A stretch of DNA of 9,009 nt from Cellvibrionales bacterium (GTDB lineage Bacteria > Pseudomonadota > Gammaproteobacteria > Pseudomonadales > UBA7434), in the NCBI GenBank assembly GCA_003492055.1, contig DMZE01000249.1, positions 1-9,009 on the forward strand. The letters run 5' to 3'. Below, piece after piece: positions 1 through 6,816 of the stretch; within the stretch, counting starts at the first letter, position 1; each line of letters begins with the position of its first letter. Both the position numbers and the translations under genes were made by a program. The notes beneath the pieces are model-generated. The model was not told the origin of the DNA. It searched no databases and saw nothing but the letters and a program-made list of their open reading frames with translations.

Positions 1-330
1 CATCGCAGCAAGGCTGCCTTTCATGTCGGCCGCCCCTCGACCGCATAGCATGTCGTTGTCTATGGTGGGAGAGTAAGGAGGGTATTCCCAATGGCTTTCG
101 TCGCCAGCTGGTACGACATCGGTATGGCCAGCAAATGCTAGTATATCTCCGCTGTCACCATGAACTGCCCAAAAGTTATCAACATCATCAAAGCGTAGCT
201 TACTCACTTGAAAGCCAATGGCTTCGAGTCGGTCAATCATCAGTTGCTGACATCCGGCATCATCGGGAGTGACGGATTTACAGGCCATAAGTTGGATGGC
301 GAGGTCAATGGTAGGAGAGTTTGCTGACAT
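1..330 (-). CDS. dapE: Succinyl-diaminopimelate desuccinylase, N-terminal part (gene cut by window edge)
   Basis: This is the first 110 codons of DapE, read leftward from the ATG at 328-330; the rest lies outside the window. DapE is a cytoplasmic di-zinc M20 peptidase-family enzyme. It hydrolyses N-succinyl-L,L-diaminopimelate to succinate and L,L-diaminopimelate, for lysine and peptidoglycan synthesis. The fragment shows both early signatures of the family: FAGHTDVVP (residues 67-75, with metal ligand H69 and catalytic D71) and [14 protein letters not shown] (97-110, with bridging ligand D102). These positions match H67, D69 and D100 of the Haemophilus enzyme. No strong Shine-Dalgarno sequence precedes the ATG. 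The gene follows yfcH on the same strand after 134 bp, so it may have its own promoter. The family call is firm; completeness cannot be judged. Confidence 0.95.
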   Translation of the reverse strand, partial: MSANSPTIDLAIQLMACKSVTPDDAGCQQLMIDRLEAIGFQVSKLRFDDVDNFWAVHGDSGDILAFAGHTDVVPAGDESHWEYPPYSPTIDNDMLCGRGAADMKGSLAAM

Positions 331-464
331 GTTGAGTTTGGCTCGTTTGGGTTTTATGGGTATCACTATTGAGCGTAATCGATAGTCGCTCTTAAAAGAG
401 TGGTTTTTTATATTGTAACTGGATGTTCACGCTAAAGAAAATGCAGCCTGTAAGCCTATCGTTA
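331..464 (-). promoter_or_regulatory. Spacer upstream of dapE with a possible promoter
   Basis: This 134-bp non-coding gap separates the end of yfcH from dapE. On the minus strand it holds a TACAAT hexamer (412-417) that resembles a -10 box about 80 bp from the dapE start. No convincing -35 lies at 16-18 bp; the hexamer at 17 bp is TTTCTT. The gap is larger than the other spacings in this gene row, which favours an independent dapE promoter, but the sequence support is weak. Confidence 0.25.
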
Positions 465-1370
465 TTATTCTAATAAAACCCGCTCTAAAGTTGAGGTTAA
501 GTCTTTATCGCTGAAGGTATACCCGTGCTCGATTAATACAGACGGTTTAACGCGCGCACCCGTGAGTAATAAGTGGTCTGCCATTTCACCAAAAGCGAAC
601 TTAGCAATGGGAACGGGGACAGTGAAGATAGTGGGTCGTTTTAATACGGCGCCTAAGGTTTTGGTAAACACTTTATTGGTAACCGCTTCTGGCGCAACCA
701 TATTAACAGCACCATGAATGCTTTCTTGCGCCATAATAAATTGAATAATATTGACCGCTTCATGCAGTCCAATGCAGCTCATATACTGCTGGCCATTACC
801 AAACGCGCCACCTAAGCCCAATTTAAACGGTAATAACATTTGTTTTAAGGCGCCGCCATTGGGGCTTAATACAATCCCTGTGCGAAGGTGAACGGTACGG
901 ATACCTGCTGCTGACGCAGCAGCGGTGGCTTGTTCCCATGCCACAGATAAATCGGCCAAAAACTCATTGCCTGCACTACTGCGCTCATCAACAATATTGG
1001 AGCCAGTATCACCATAAAAGCCAATCGCGGATGCAGAAATCAATAATGAGGGTTTGTTATTGAGTTTGGCTAAGGTCTCGGATAAAAGCTGAGTTGAATC
1101 AATACGGCTTTGCCAAATGGTTGCTTTGCTATTGGCTGTCCACCGACGGTCAGCAATGTTTTCACCGGCGAGATTAATCACAATATCAATGCTGATTGAG
1201 CTATCGAAACGAATAATTTTTTGTTTGGGTTGCCAATAAAAAGGCGCAGGTTTAATAGCATCTGCAGTGCTGTCTCGCGACAAGGCATAAACGTTATGAC
1301 CTTCGGCGGTTAATGCGGTACTAAGTGCTGTGCCTATAAGGCCGGTTGCGCCGGTAATTAAAATATTCAT
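465..1370 (-). CDS. yfcH: YfcH/TIGR01777-type epimerase-like NAD(P)-binding protein
   Basis: The product is a 301-residue extended short-chain dehydrogenase-like protein of the TIGR01777 group (E. coli YfcH, cyanobacterial/plant SulA), normally about 300 residues, so it is full length. The N-terminal Rossmann motif TGATGLIG (6-13) should bind NAD(P). The group signature NLAGENIADRRW (66-77) is clear, and SASAIGFYG (112-120) occupies the place of the SDR active-site strand, with Y119. The usual YxxxK lysine is not evident, as is common in this group. Residues about 248-296 form the C-terminal DUF1731-type region. The substrate is unknown; the cyanobacterial relative has been linked to cell division, which should not be transferred here. 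The start ATG lies 37 bp after the yaiI stop, and the ribosome-binding site is weak. It is probably co-transcribed with yaiI and the degS-like gene. Confidence 0.9.
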   Translation of the reverse strand: MNILITGATGLIGTALSTALTAEGHNVYALSRDSTADAIKPAPFYWQPKQKIIRFDSSISIDIVINLAGENIADRRWTANSKATIWQSRIDSTQLLSETLAKLNNKPSLLISASAIGFYGDTGSNIVDERSSAGNEFLADLSVAWEQATAAASAAGIRTVHLRTGIVLSPNGGALKQMLLPFKLGLGGAFGNGQQYMSCIGLHEAVNIIQFIMAQESIHGAVNMVAPEAVTNKVFTKTLGAVLKRPTIFTVPVPIAKFAFGEMADHLLLTGARVKPSVLIEHGYTFSDKDLTSTLERVLLE

Positions 1371-1407
1371 AGTTGTGATATCTTATTGTTAGCGTTAGCT
1401 ATTGTTT

Positions 1408-1863
1408 TTATCCGTGACTTTGATGCTGCGTGAGTAGTCTATCTAAATTATTGGCAAAGTGCTGTCTTTCGTTTTGACCTAATGGCGGTGGTCCGCCGGT
1501 ATTGACGCCGCTTGATCTCAGTGTGTCCATAAAGTCGCGCATATTGAGTCGTGCTTTAATATTATCGGTAGTATACAGCTCGCCGCGTGGATTTAACGCT
1601 TTACCGCCTTTTTCTATGACTTCTGCTGCTAGTGGTATGTCCGCGGTAATCACTAAGTCACCGGCGGTCAGTCGCCTAACAATTTCGTTATCGGCAACAT
1701 CAAAGCCTAATGGCACTTGAAGCATTTGGATATACGGTGATGGCGGAGTGGCAAGTGATTGATTGGCGACAAGGGTTGTGGTTATTTGGCGGCGTTCTGC
1801 CGCGCGAAATAAAATCTCTTTAATGACCCCTGGGCAGGCATCAGCATCGACCCATATTTTCAT
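1408..1863 (-). CDS. yaiI: YaiI/YqxD family protein (DUF188, UPF0178)
   Basis: A 151-residue cytoplasmic protein of the DUF188 family, matching the usual length of about 150. Conserved segments are WVDADACP at the N-terminus (4-11), [10 protein letters not shown] (53-62), [11 protein letters not shown] (69-79), NPRGELYT (91-98) and GGPPPLG (123-129). The repeated invariant aspartates (D6, D8, D55, D58, D69, D75) recall the acidic metal site of PIN-type nucleases, and the family has been placed near that fold. No activity is established, so nuclease function is inference only. The ATG is 5 bp beyond the degS-like stop codon, which indicates a shared transcript and possible translational coupling. 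yfcH follows after 37 bp. The family call is very secure; the biological role is unknown. Confidence 0.93.
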   Translation of the reverse strand: MKIWVDADACPGVIKEILFRAAERRQITTTLVANQSLATPPSPYIQMLQVPLGFDVADNEIVRRLTAGDLVITADIPLAAEVIEKGGKALNPRGELYTTDNIKARLNMRDFMDTLRSSGVNTGGPPPLGQNERQHFANNLDRLLTQHQSHG

Positions 1864-1868
1864 AATAG

Positions 1869-3002
1869 TTAATCGCTTTTATTATTAGGTCGTAAGCCAA
1901 TTTCAACTAAAAAATCTTGAGATTCGCCTTTGCGCATAGCTCGAATATGAATGCTAGTGCCGGGTTTGGTTTGGGCAATTTTATGCATGCCGATATTGCC
2001 ATTACCAACACTAGTGTTGTCAATATGCGTGATGATATCACCTATTTGTAAACCGGCTTTTTCTGCTGGGCCATAAGTTTCTATATCGGTTAATACGAGT
2101 CCTCGTAAACTTTTAAGGTTAAAGGCTTCGGCAACACTGGGCGTGATTTCTTCGGCGCTAATACCTAGCCAGCCTCTAACGACTTCTCCATGCTCGACGA
2201 TATTTTCAAATACATAAGAGGCTATGTCGATAGGAATGGCAAAGCCAATACCGTTTGAGCCGCCCGTTTTTGAATACAGCCCACTGTTAATGCCAATTAA
2301 TTCTCCATAGGCATTAACTAATGCTCCACCTGAATTACCTGTGTTGATGGCGGCATCAGTTTGAATATATTTTTCATAGGTATTAATTTGTAAGCCATGG
2401 CGACCCGTGGCAGATACAATGCCTTGAGTCACGGTTTGCCCTATGCCGTAGGGGTTACCTATGGCGAGAACAATATCACCTATGCGAATGGTTTTAGGGT
2501 TAGCAAAAATAGCAGGTGTTAGATTGTCGAGATCAATTTTTAGTACGGCAAGGTCGGTGGGAGCGTCAGAGCCTATGACCGTTGCCAGTCTTTCACGACC
2601 ATCAGCGAGTAGTACTCGAATACGATCGGCTTCATCAATAACATGGTTATTCGTTAGTACATAGCCATTGCTGCTAATGATAACGCCAGAGCCTAAGCTG
2701 CGTTCGATTTTATCGCGTTGTCGAACACCTTTGTTATTGAGAAAGCGTTTAAAAACAGGGTCTTTTAACAGTGGATGGTTTTCTACATGAATGGTGCGGC
2801 TGGTATAGATGTTGACGACGGACGGTAGAGCTACCTGAGCAGCATCGGCATAACTGGTAATAAACGGATCGGCGGAATTGCCAGAGGGGGCTCGGTTGAA
2901 CTGTAATAGTAGGGCTGCAAACAGTAAGCCGGTTAATATAGGCCAGAAATAATGGCGTGCCCTGTTTTTCCAGTGTGTATGTGATGGTCTTTTAATGCTC
3001 AA
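1869..3002 (-). CDS. degS: DegS/AlgW-type membrane-anchored periplasmic serine protease (TTG start)
   Basis: A 377-residue HtrA-family protease of the DegS/AlgW type (E. coli DegS is 355 residues). A short basic N-terminus and one membrane segment (about 18-34) anchor it in the inner membrane. The trypsin-like domain follows, with catalytic H120 (LTNNHVI), D150 (TDLAVLKI) and S224 (GNSGGALVN). A single PDZ domain (about 278-372) separates it from the two-PDZ DegP/DegQ group. In the known pathway, DegS senses exposed outer-membrane-protein C-termini through the PDZ domain and makes the first cut in the anti-sigma factor RseA/MucA, releasing sigma-E. The start is TTG at 3000-3002: a TGA in the same frame lies 3 bp before it, no ATG or GTG occurs before the membrane segment, and a GAGGG (3012-3016) sits 9 nt upstream. 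It heads the row degS-yaiI-yfcH. Confidence 0.92.
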   Translation of the reverse strand: MSIKRPSHTHWKNRARHYFWPILTGLLFAALLLQFNRAPSGNSADPFITSYADAAQVALPSVVNIYTSRTIHVENHPLLKDPVFKRFLNNKGVRQRDKIERSLGSGVIISSNGYVLTNNHVIDEADRIRVLLADGRERLATVIGSDAPTDLAVLKIDLDNLTPAIFANPKTIRIGDIVLAIGNPYGIGQTVTQGIVSATGRHGLQINTYEKYIQTDAAINTGNSGGALVNAYGELIGINSGLYSKTGGSNGIGFAIPIDIASYVFENIVEHGEVVRGWLGISAEEITPSVAEAFNLKSLRGLVLTDIETYGPAEKAGLQIGDIITHIDNTSVGNGNIGMHKIAQTKPGTSIHIRAMRKGESQDFLVEIGLRPNNKSD

Positions 3003-3182
3003 AGCTCAATACCCTCGTGCGCTTTTATACGATTAGTATAAAATGTCCTAGTGGTTGCCTGGCTCACTGTTATAGCTACCATCCTAGACCATAATGCCTG
3101 TGATTATACAGGGGAATATTTTAATAATTCAAAGTGCTTTGTTTGTGCAGCTAGTTTTACGCATATTTTATAGAGGTTTTAC
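3003..3182. promoter_or_regulatory. Divergent control region between the degS-like gene and nif3
   Basis: This 180-bp AT-rich spacer must hold promoters for both outward-facing genes. On the minus side are the GAGGG ribosome-binding site (3012-3016) and TATACT/TATAAA -10-like hexamers within 3023-3043, without a good -35. On the plus side is the strong AGAGG site of nif3 (3172-3176, 6 nt before the ATG). I could not single out a plus-strand promoter with both hexamers. Confidence 0.5.
3023..3043. repeat. Perfect 8+8 bp inverted repeat, operator-like
   Basis: The left arm TTTTATAC (3023-3030) and right arm GTATAAAA (3036-3043) are exact reverse complements around a 5-bp centre GATTA. The right arm ends 40 bp upstream of the degS-like start codon. 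It overlaps the only TATACT/TATAAA -10-like sequences there, on both strands. The AT-rich arms and absent T-run argue against a terminator. It could be a binding site for a dimeric regulator or just a symmetric pair of -10 boxes. Confidence 0.45.
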
Positions 3183-3938
3183 ATGATTTTATTGTCGCAG
3201 CTTGTTGATTATCTCAATACATTATTAGCTATTGATAAAATTAAGGACTATTGTCCCAATGGTTTGCAGGTTGAAGGTGGCGCAGAAATCAACACTATTG
3301 TTACGGGTGTGACAGCTAGTCAGGCATTAATCGAACATGCTGTCGCCATTAATGCCGACGCGATTTTAGTTCACCATGGTTACTTTTGGAAAAATGAAGC
3401 GCCGCAAATTGTTGGTATTAAAAAGCGCCGTATTGCACGTTTGCTAGAAAATAATATTAGCTTGCTGGCTTACCATTTACCGCTCGATCTTCATGCAGAG
3501 CTCGGTAATAACGTACAGCTAGCAAAAGTGTTAGGTTGGCGGCCGGATGATGAGACTGCTGTTAATGGTATGCCGCCATTAATTCGGACTGCCACACTCA
3601 ATACGCCCTGTGATGGCGCGACAATGGTTAAACACCTTGCTCAGTGTTTGCAGCGTGAGCCTTTGCATATTCCGGTAAATAAAGACATAAAGCGTGTTGC
3701 TTGGTGCACGGGTGGTGCGCAGTCATCATTGCTAGCCGCTGCTGATTTAGGCGTTGATGCGTATATTACCGGTGAAATTTCTGAGCAAACGGTGCATGAG
3801 GCTCGCGAGTCTGGTATTCACTTTTTTGCTGCTGGGCATCATGCCACTGAGCGTTACGGGGTAAAGGCTCTGGGTGAGTTTTTGGCGAGTAAATGGAATG
3901 TAGAGTGCCACTTTGTTGATTGTGATAATCCAGTTTAG
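3183..3938 (+). CDS. ybgI: Nif3/YbgI family di-metal protein
   Basis: A 251-residue Nif3-like protein, close to the 247 residues of E. coli YbgI. Metal-site residues are visible: H64 and H65 (LVHHG), D102 (YHLPLDLH), H219 and E223 (AGHHATE), matching the five ligands of the YbgI structure. Other family marks are CPNGLQVEG (24-32), near the N-terminus, and CTGGAQ (175-180). YbgI forms a hexameric ring with two metal ions per subunit. Databases often name the family GTP cyclohydrolase 1 type 2, but the physiological role is not settled. The start ATG has a textbook AGAGG six bases upstream. It is transcribed away from the degS-like gene; a Nif3 gene next to algW is also what I recall from Pseudomonas. 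A thioesterase gene follows after 67 bp on the same strand. Confidence 0.94.
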   Translation: MILLSQLVDYLNTLLAIDKIKDYCPNGLQVEGGAEINTIVTGVTASQALIEHAVAINADAILVHHGYFWKNEAPQIVGIKKRRIARLLENNISLLAYHLPLDLHAELGNNVQLAKVLGWRPDDETAVNGMPPLIRTATLNTPCDGATMVKHLAQCLQREPLHIPVNKDIKRVAWCTGGAQSSLLAAADLGVDAYITGEISEQTVHEARESGIHFFAAGHHATERYGVKALGEFLASKWNVECHFVDCDNPV

Positions 3939-4005
3939 TGATAAGTGCGTAATCCATTGCATAGTTAGCTTTTGAAAAAAATAGTAATAAAAAATCAGGA
4001 ATTGA

Positions 4006-4800
4006 ATGACTTATTCAGATTATGAAAAACAGCTACAAAGCGCTGCTGCGCTTTCGATTGGTACTTGTTGGTCGCAGGGGCGTAGTGCTTTTGGCGGCTT
4101 AACCGCGGCATTGATATTGGCGCATATTGAATTACAAGAAGATTTAAGCGGTCGGGATTTATGCACCATTAATATTCATTTTTGTGGCCCTACGATTGCA
4201 GATGAACCTTGTGAGTTTCGTCATAAGGTGCTTTCTAAGGGCAAATCGGTTATGCAGGTAGAAGGTCAGCTGCTTCAAGGTGGTGAGGTAAAAACACAGA
4301 TTATTGCCTGCTTTGGCGTTCAGCGATTTGCCAATTTGCAAATTACGCCGGCTACTAAAATGTTTCCAGAAAAATCGATGCAAGTCCCTTTTATAGCGCA
4401 ATTAATGCCTGAGTTTGTGCAGCATCTTGATATGAAGTACACCAGTGAGCATATGCCTTTTAGTGGCAGTTCAGAAGCCCGCGTAAGTGGTTGGGTGCGT
4501 TTTGCTGAGGCGCCACCGGTGTTTACTGACGCTGCTTTAGTGGCGTTAATTGATGCTTGGCCGCCAGCGGTGTTGCCCATGCTTGAGCGTGTGGCGCCTA
4601 GTAGTTCTATTACTTGGAACATTGAGTTTCTAAATCCACGAGCGGAGCTTAATGCTAGTGACTATATTTATTATGAGTGTGAGGCGGTTCAAGCGGCAGC
4701 CGGTTATGCGCATACCGAGGCGAAAATTTATCATCAGGATGGCCAGCTTATGGCGTTAAGTCGTCAGATGGTGGGTGTTTACGAAAAAAAGGTAACCTAA
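4006..4800 (+). CDS. TesB-like double-hotdog acyl-CoA thioesterase
   Basis: A 264-residue protein of the thioesterase-like superfamily (TesB/4HBT_3 double hotdog). The first hotdog has the WSQGRSAFGGLTAAL stretch (22-36), where an AFGGL segment leads into the central helix. The second hotdog has LIDAWPP (181-187). Candidate active-site residues, placed by analogy with E. coli TesB (Asp204, Thr228, Gln278), are D183, T203 (SITWNIEF) and Q254 (SRQMVGVY). It probably hydrolyses acyl-CoA thioesters in the cytoplasm; chain length and pathway are unknown. There is no signal peptide or membrane segment. AGGA (3997-4000) lies 5 nt before the ATG, a good ribosome-binding site. It is probably co-transcribed with nif3 and faces zapG across a hairpin. 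The superfamily is secure; the exact substrate and name are not. Confidence 0.85.
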   Translation: MTYSDYEKQLQSAAALSIGTCWSQGRSAFGGLTAALILAHIELQEDLSGRDLCTINIHFCGPTIADEPCEFRHKVLSKGKSVMQVEGQLLQGGEVKTQIIACFGVQRFANLQITPATKMFPEKSMQVPFIAQLMPEFVQHLDMKYTSEHMPFSGSSEARVSGWVRFAEAPPVFTDAALVALIDAWPPAVLPMLERVAPSSSITWNIEFLNPRAELNASDYIYYECEAVQAAAGYAHTEAKIYHQDGQLMALSRQMVGVYEKKVT

Positions 4801-4810
4801 ATTAGCTGTC

Positions 4811-4852
4811 TAGCGCGAGCATAATGCCTTATGCAGTTGTTATGTCGCGCTA
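4811..4852. terminator. Long hairpin between convergent genes, possible bidirectional terminator
   Basis: TAGCGCGA-G-CATAA (4811-4824) pairs with TTATG-TCGCGCTA (4840-4852), giving a 13-bp stem with one bulged G. A second small hairpin, GCATAA/TTATGC with a TGCC loop, overlaps the left arm and loop and would compete with the long stem. It lies 10 bp after the thioesterase stop and 50 bp after the zapG stop. Neither side has a T-run, so it is not a canonical intrinsic terminator. It may instead block 3' exonucleases or halt transcription with Rho. Confidence 0.55.
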
Positions 4853-4902
4853 ATGCTGAGGCTTGGTAGCTAGTAATAGATAGGTAGCGTTAATAGCTTG
4901 GA

Positions 4903-5448
4903 TTAAATCGCGTGCACATTCGGTGGCGTTTGTTTCATCGTCGGTTCTTGTTCATCACTTGCAGAGGTATTGCTGTAATCGGTTTCAGTGGGGTCTGCAT
5001 CTTCATCATTTTGCCCAAGATTGATTTTTTCTAGATCGTAATCTTCAGACAAGGTGCCGCTATTGGCTGCATCCGATTTAGGTGCATAATCGAGTGGGGC
5101 TTGCAAAGGCTCGGATGCAGAGGGCGCATCACCGGTGAGTACGGAATCGAGTAAGAGTGATTGACCGTGTTCATCGCGACATAATTGATCGGCACCCAGT
5201 GCTAGGTGTTGATGAATGTCTTTATATTTTTCGGTCAAGTCATTTAGCATGAGTGCCGTTTGCGAAAAATGATCGGCGACATGTTGTTGGTATTGTTTGT
5301 TTTTGGTTTCAGCGTCGGCTAATGCTTGGTTTAATTCGTGCACTTTTTGTTCTGCATTACCCGAATTACGATACAAGCCAATACCCACTAATAAACCAAT
5401 AATAGCGGCGACAAATCCGATAAAAACCAAAAAACCTAAATCAAACAT
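4903..5448 (-). CDS. zapG: ZapG/YhcB-type inner-membrane cell-division protein with long acidic tail
   Basis: This is a YhcB family (DUF1043) protein of 181 residues, against 132 in E. coli. It has one N-terminal membrane segment (about 5-25), a likely coiled-coil stretch (about 30-58) and the family core HFSQTALMLNDLTEKY (60-75) followed by HLALGADQLC (81-90). A PLDYAP stretch (118-123) matches the PRDYS segment of the E. coli protein. YhcB/ZapG sits in the inner membrane and affects division and envelope growth. Beyond residue 134 is an extra Asp/Glu-rich, probably disordered tail that E. coli YhcB lacks. The ATG has GAGAG 7 nt upstream, and this segment is duplicated. The gene is divergent from zapE, as in E. 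coli, and convergent with the thioesterase gene. Confidence 0.9.
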   Translation of the reverse strand: MFDLGFLVFIGFVAAIIGLLVGIGLYRNSGNAEQKVHELNQALADAETKNKQYQQHVADHFSQTALMLNDLTEKYKDIHQHLALGADQLCRDEHGQSLLLDSVLTGDAPSASEPLQAPLDYAPKSDAANSGTLSEDYDLEKINLGQNDEDADPTETDYSNTSASDEQEPTMKQTPPNVHAI

Positions 5449-5475
5449 ATGTAATCTCTCTTTATGTAATCTCTC
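5449..5475 (-). repeat. Tandem duplication of the zapG ribosome-binding segment
   Basis: The 12-mer ATGTAATCTCTC occurs at 5449-5460 and again at 5464-5475, separated by TTT, so the period is 15 bp. On the coding strand each copy reads GAGAGATTACAT. The copy next to the start codon gives a GAGAG Shine-Dalgarno sequence 7 nt before ATG; the other copy sits 15 nt further out. It looks like a small tandem duplication. The spare site could act as a standby ribosome site. Confidence 0.8.
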
Positions 5476-5679
5476 GTCATACTATTTAGACAGAGCTTTA
5501 GTATAACGCTAAATGAGGGAAATCGGGCGTTATTAGCGTATTTTATCTGCTATTCATCGCGGACATCACGTTGCTAAGCACATGAAGTGGGGGTAATCTG
5601 TGCGCTGCTTACGAGTGGCTGTTTTTTAAAAGCCCTTCTTTTAATACCTTACTTTAATGCCTGAGTATTCGCCTGATTT
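5476..5679. promoter_or_regulatory. Divergent zapG/zapE spacer with an inverted repeat
   Basis: This non-coding stretch separates the oppositely directed zapG and zapE. For zapG, a TATACT -10-like hexamer lies at 5499-5504 on the minus strand, with no good -35. ATAACGC (5503-5509) and GCGTTAT (5527-5533) form a perfect dyad around 17 bp, and an overlapping ACGCTAA/TTAGCGT pair (5506-5512, 5533-5539) shares its bases. This could be an operator overlapping the zapG promoter. On the zapE side there is no clear Shine-Dalgarno sequence and no convincing promoter. Confidence 0.35.
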
Positions 5680-6816
5680 ATGACTGCTATTATTCGTCCA
5701 CAAGATCGCTATTTAATGGATCTAGAAAAGTCTGATTTTCATGCTGATCCTGCGCAGGCGTTGGCGATTAAAAAGCTCGATAATTTGTTTGATCGTCTGC
5801 TCGCGCAGCAAAACTTATCGATTAAAGATAAAGGTTTGTCTTTAATTAATCGACTGCTCGGTCGGTCACCATCAATACTGCCAGAGCGTGGCTTATATTT
5901 TTGGGGCGGTGTTGGACGCGGCAAAACCTATTTAATGGATATGTTTTTTGATGCCTTGCCCATGGATCAGAAATTGCGTATTCACTTTCACCGCTTTATG
6001 CGTCGCGTTCATCAAGAGCTCGCGACTTTAGCTGACACGAAAAATCCGTTAGAAGTCGTTGCCGATCGCATTGCTGCCGAAGCTAAGGTAATTTGCTTTG
6101 ATGAGTTTTTTGTCTCAGATATTACCGATGCAATGATTCTGGCAGGCATGTTTGATGCTTTATTTAAGCGAGGCGTGTGTCTGGTTGCCACTTCTAATAT
6201 AGCGCCCGAGGGTCTTTATAAGGACGGTTTGCAGCGAGCGCGGTTTCTGCCGGCTATAGGATTAATTGAGCAGCATACTGAAGTACTCAATATCGATGGG
6301 GGTGTGGATTATCGTCTGCGGACCTTAGAGCGTGCTGAATTGTATTATACGCCATTAGATGAGGGTGCTGATGCGAGCCTGCTGCAGAGCTTTCAGCGCT
6401 TAGTGCCGCAGCGAGATAGCGAACTTGTGAGTCATAAGGTCGATGTGTCTATTGAGATTGAGGGGCGCCATATCGATGTTCGTTATTTGGCCGATGATGT
6501 TGTTTGGTTTGATTTTGATGCCATTTGTGATGGGCCTCGCTCGCAAAATGACTATATTGAGATTGCGAAAGAGTTTCATGCCGTACTGATTAGTAATGTC
6601 CCTCAAATGGGCTTTCATAATGAGGATAGGGCGCGTCGCTTTATTAATTTGGTCGATGAGTTTTATGATCGCAATATTAAGTTGGTTTTATCGGCGGCTG
6701 TGAATTTGCAAGATTTGTATCAAGATGGCCGTTTGGTCTTTGAGTTTCAGCGCACCTGTAGCCGCTTGCAAGAAATGCAATCTCACGAATATTTGGCTGC
6801 TGCGCATAAGGCTTAA
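5680..6816 (+). CDS. zapE: Cell division protein ZapE, AFG1-like ATPase
   Basis: A 378-residue AFG1/LACE1-family P-loop ATPase (E. coli ZapE/YhcM is 375). The Walker A motif is GGVGRGKT (76-83), Walker B is VICFDEFFV (137-145), a sensor-like TSN is at 171-173 and a probable arginine finger lies in LQRARFLPAI (184-193, R187). The C-terminal FQRTCSRLQEMQS (356-368) is also typical. In E. coli, ZapE associates with FtsZ rings late in division, affects filament bundling in an ATP-dependent way and matters under anaerobic or high-temperature growth; mitochondrial relatives help degrade respiratory-chain subunits. The ATG at 5680 gives the expected N-terminus, although no Shine-Dalgarno sequence is seen. 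It is divergent from zapG and upstream of rplM-rpsI, as in E. coli, but a 361-bp spacer separates it from rplM. Confidence 0.95.
   Translation: MTAIIRPQDRYLMDLEKSDFHADPAQALAIKKLDNLFDRLLAQQNLSIKDKGLSLINRLLGRSPSILPERGLYFWGGVGRGKTYLMDMFFDALPMDQKLRIHFHRFMRRVHQELATLADTKNPLEVVADRIAAEAKVICFDEFFVSDITDAMILAGMFDALFKRGVCLVATSNIAPEGLYKDGLQRARFLPAIGLIEQHTEVLNIDGGVDYRLRTLERAELYYTPLDEGADASLLQSFQRLVPQRDSELVSHKVDVSIEIEGRHIDVRYLADDVVWFDFDAICDGPRSQNDYIEIAKEFHAVLISNVPQMGFHNEDRARRFINLVDEFYDRNIKLVLSAAVNLQDLYQDGRLVFEFQRTCSRLQEMQSHEYLAAAHKA

Noticed and set aside
365..391. ACTAT/ATAGT and GAGCG/CGCTC short inverted repeats upstream of dapE
   Set aside because: The arms are 5 bp, mutually exclusive and expected by chance in a spacer of this size.
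4320..4622. Antisense open frame of 100 codons within the thioesterase gene
   Set aside because: It overlaps a well-supported gene, shows no family features and has no ribosome-binding site; it is a by-product of the coding strand.
5663..5675. GAGTATTCGC before zapE resembling the rplM/petA promoter core
   Set aside because: Used as a -10 it would put the start site only a few bases before the zapE ATG, the T-run is missing and the -35 is poor.
5657..5683. Eight-codon mini-ORF whose TGA overlaps the zapE ATG
   Set aside because: It has no ribosome-binding site and is short enough to occur by chance. Coupling to zapE is possible but unsupported.
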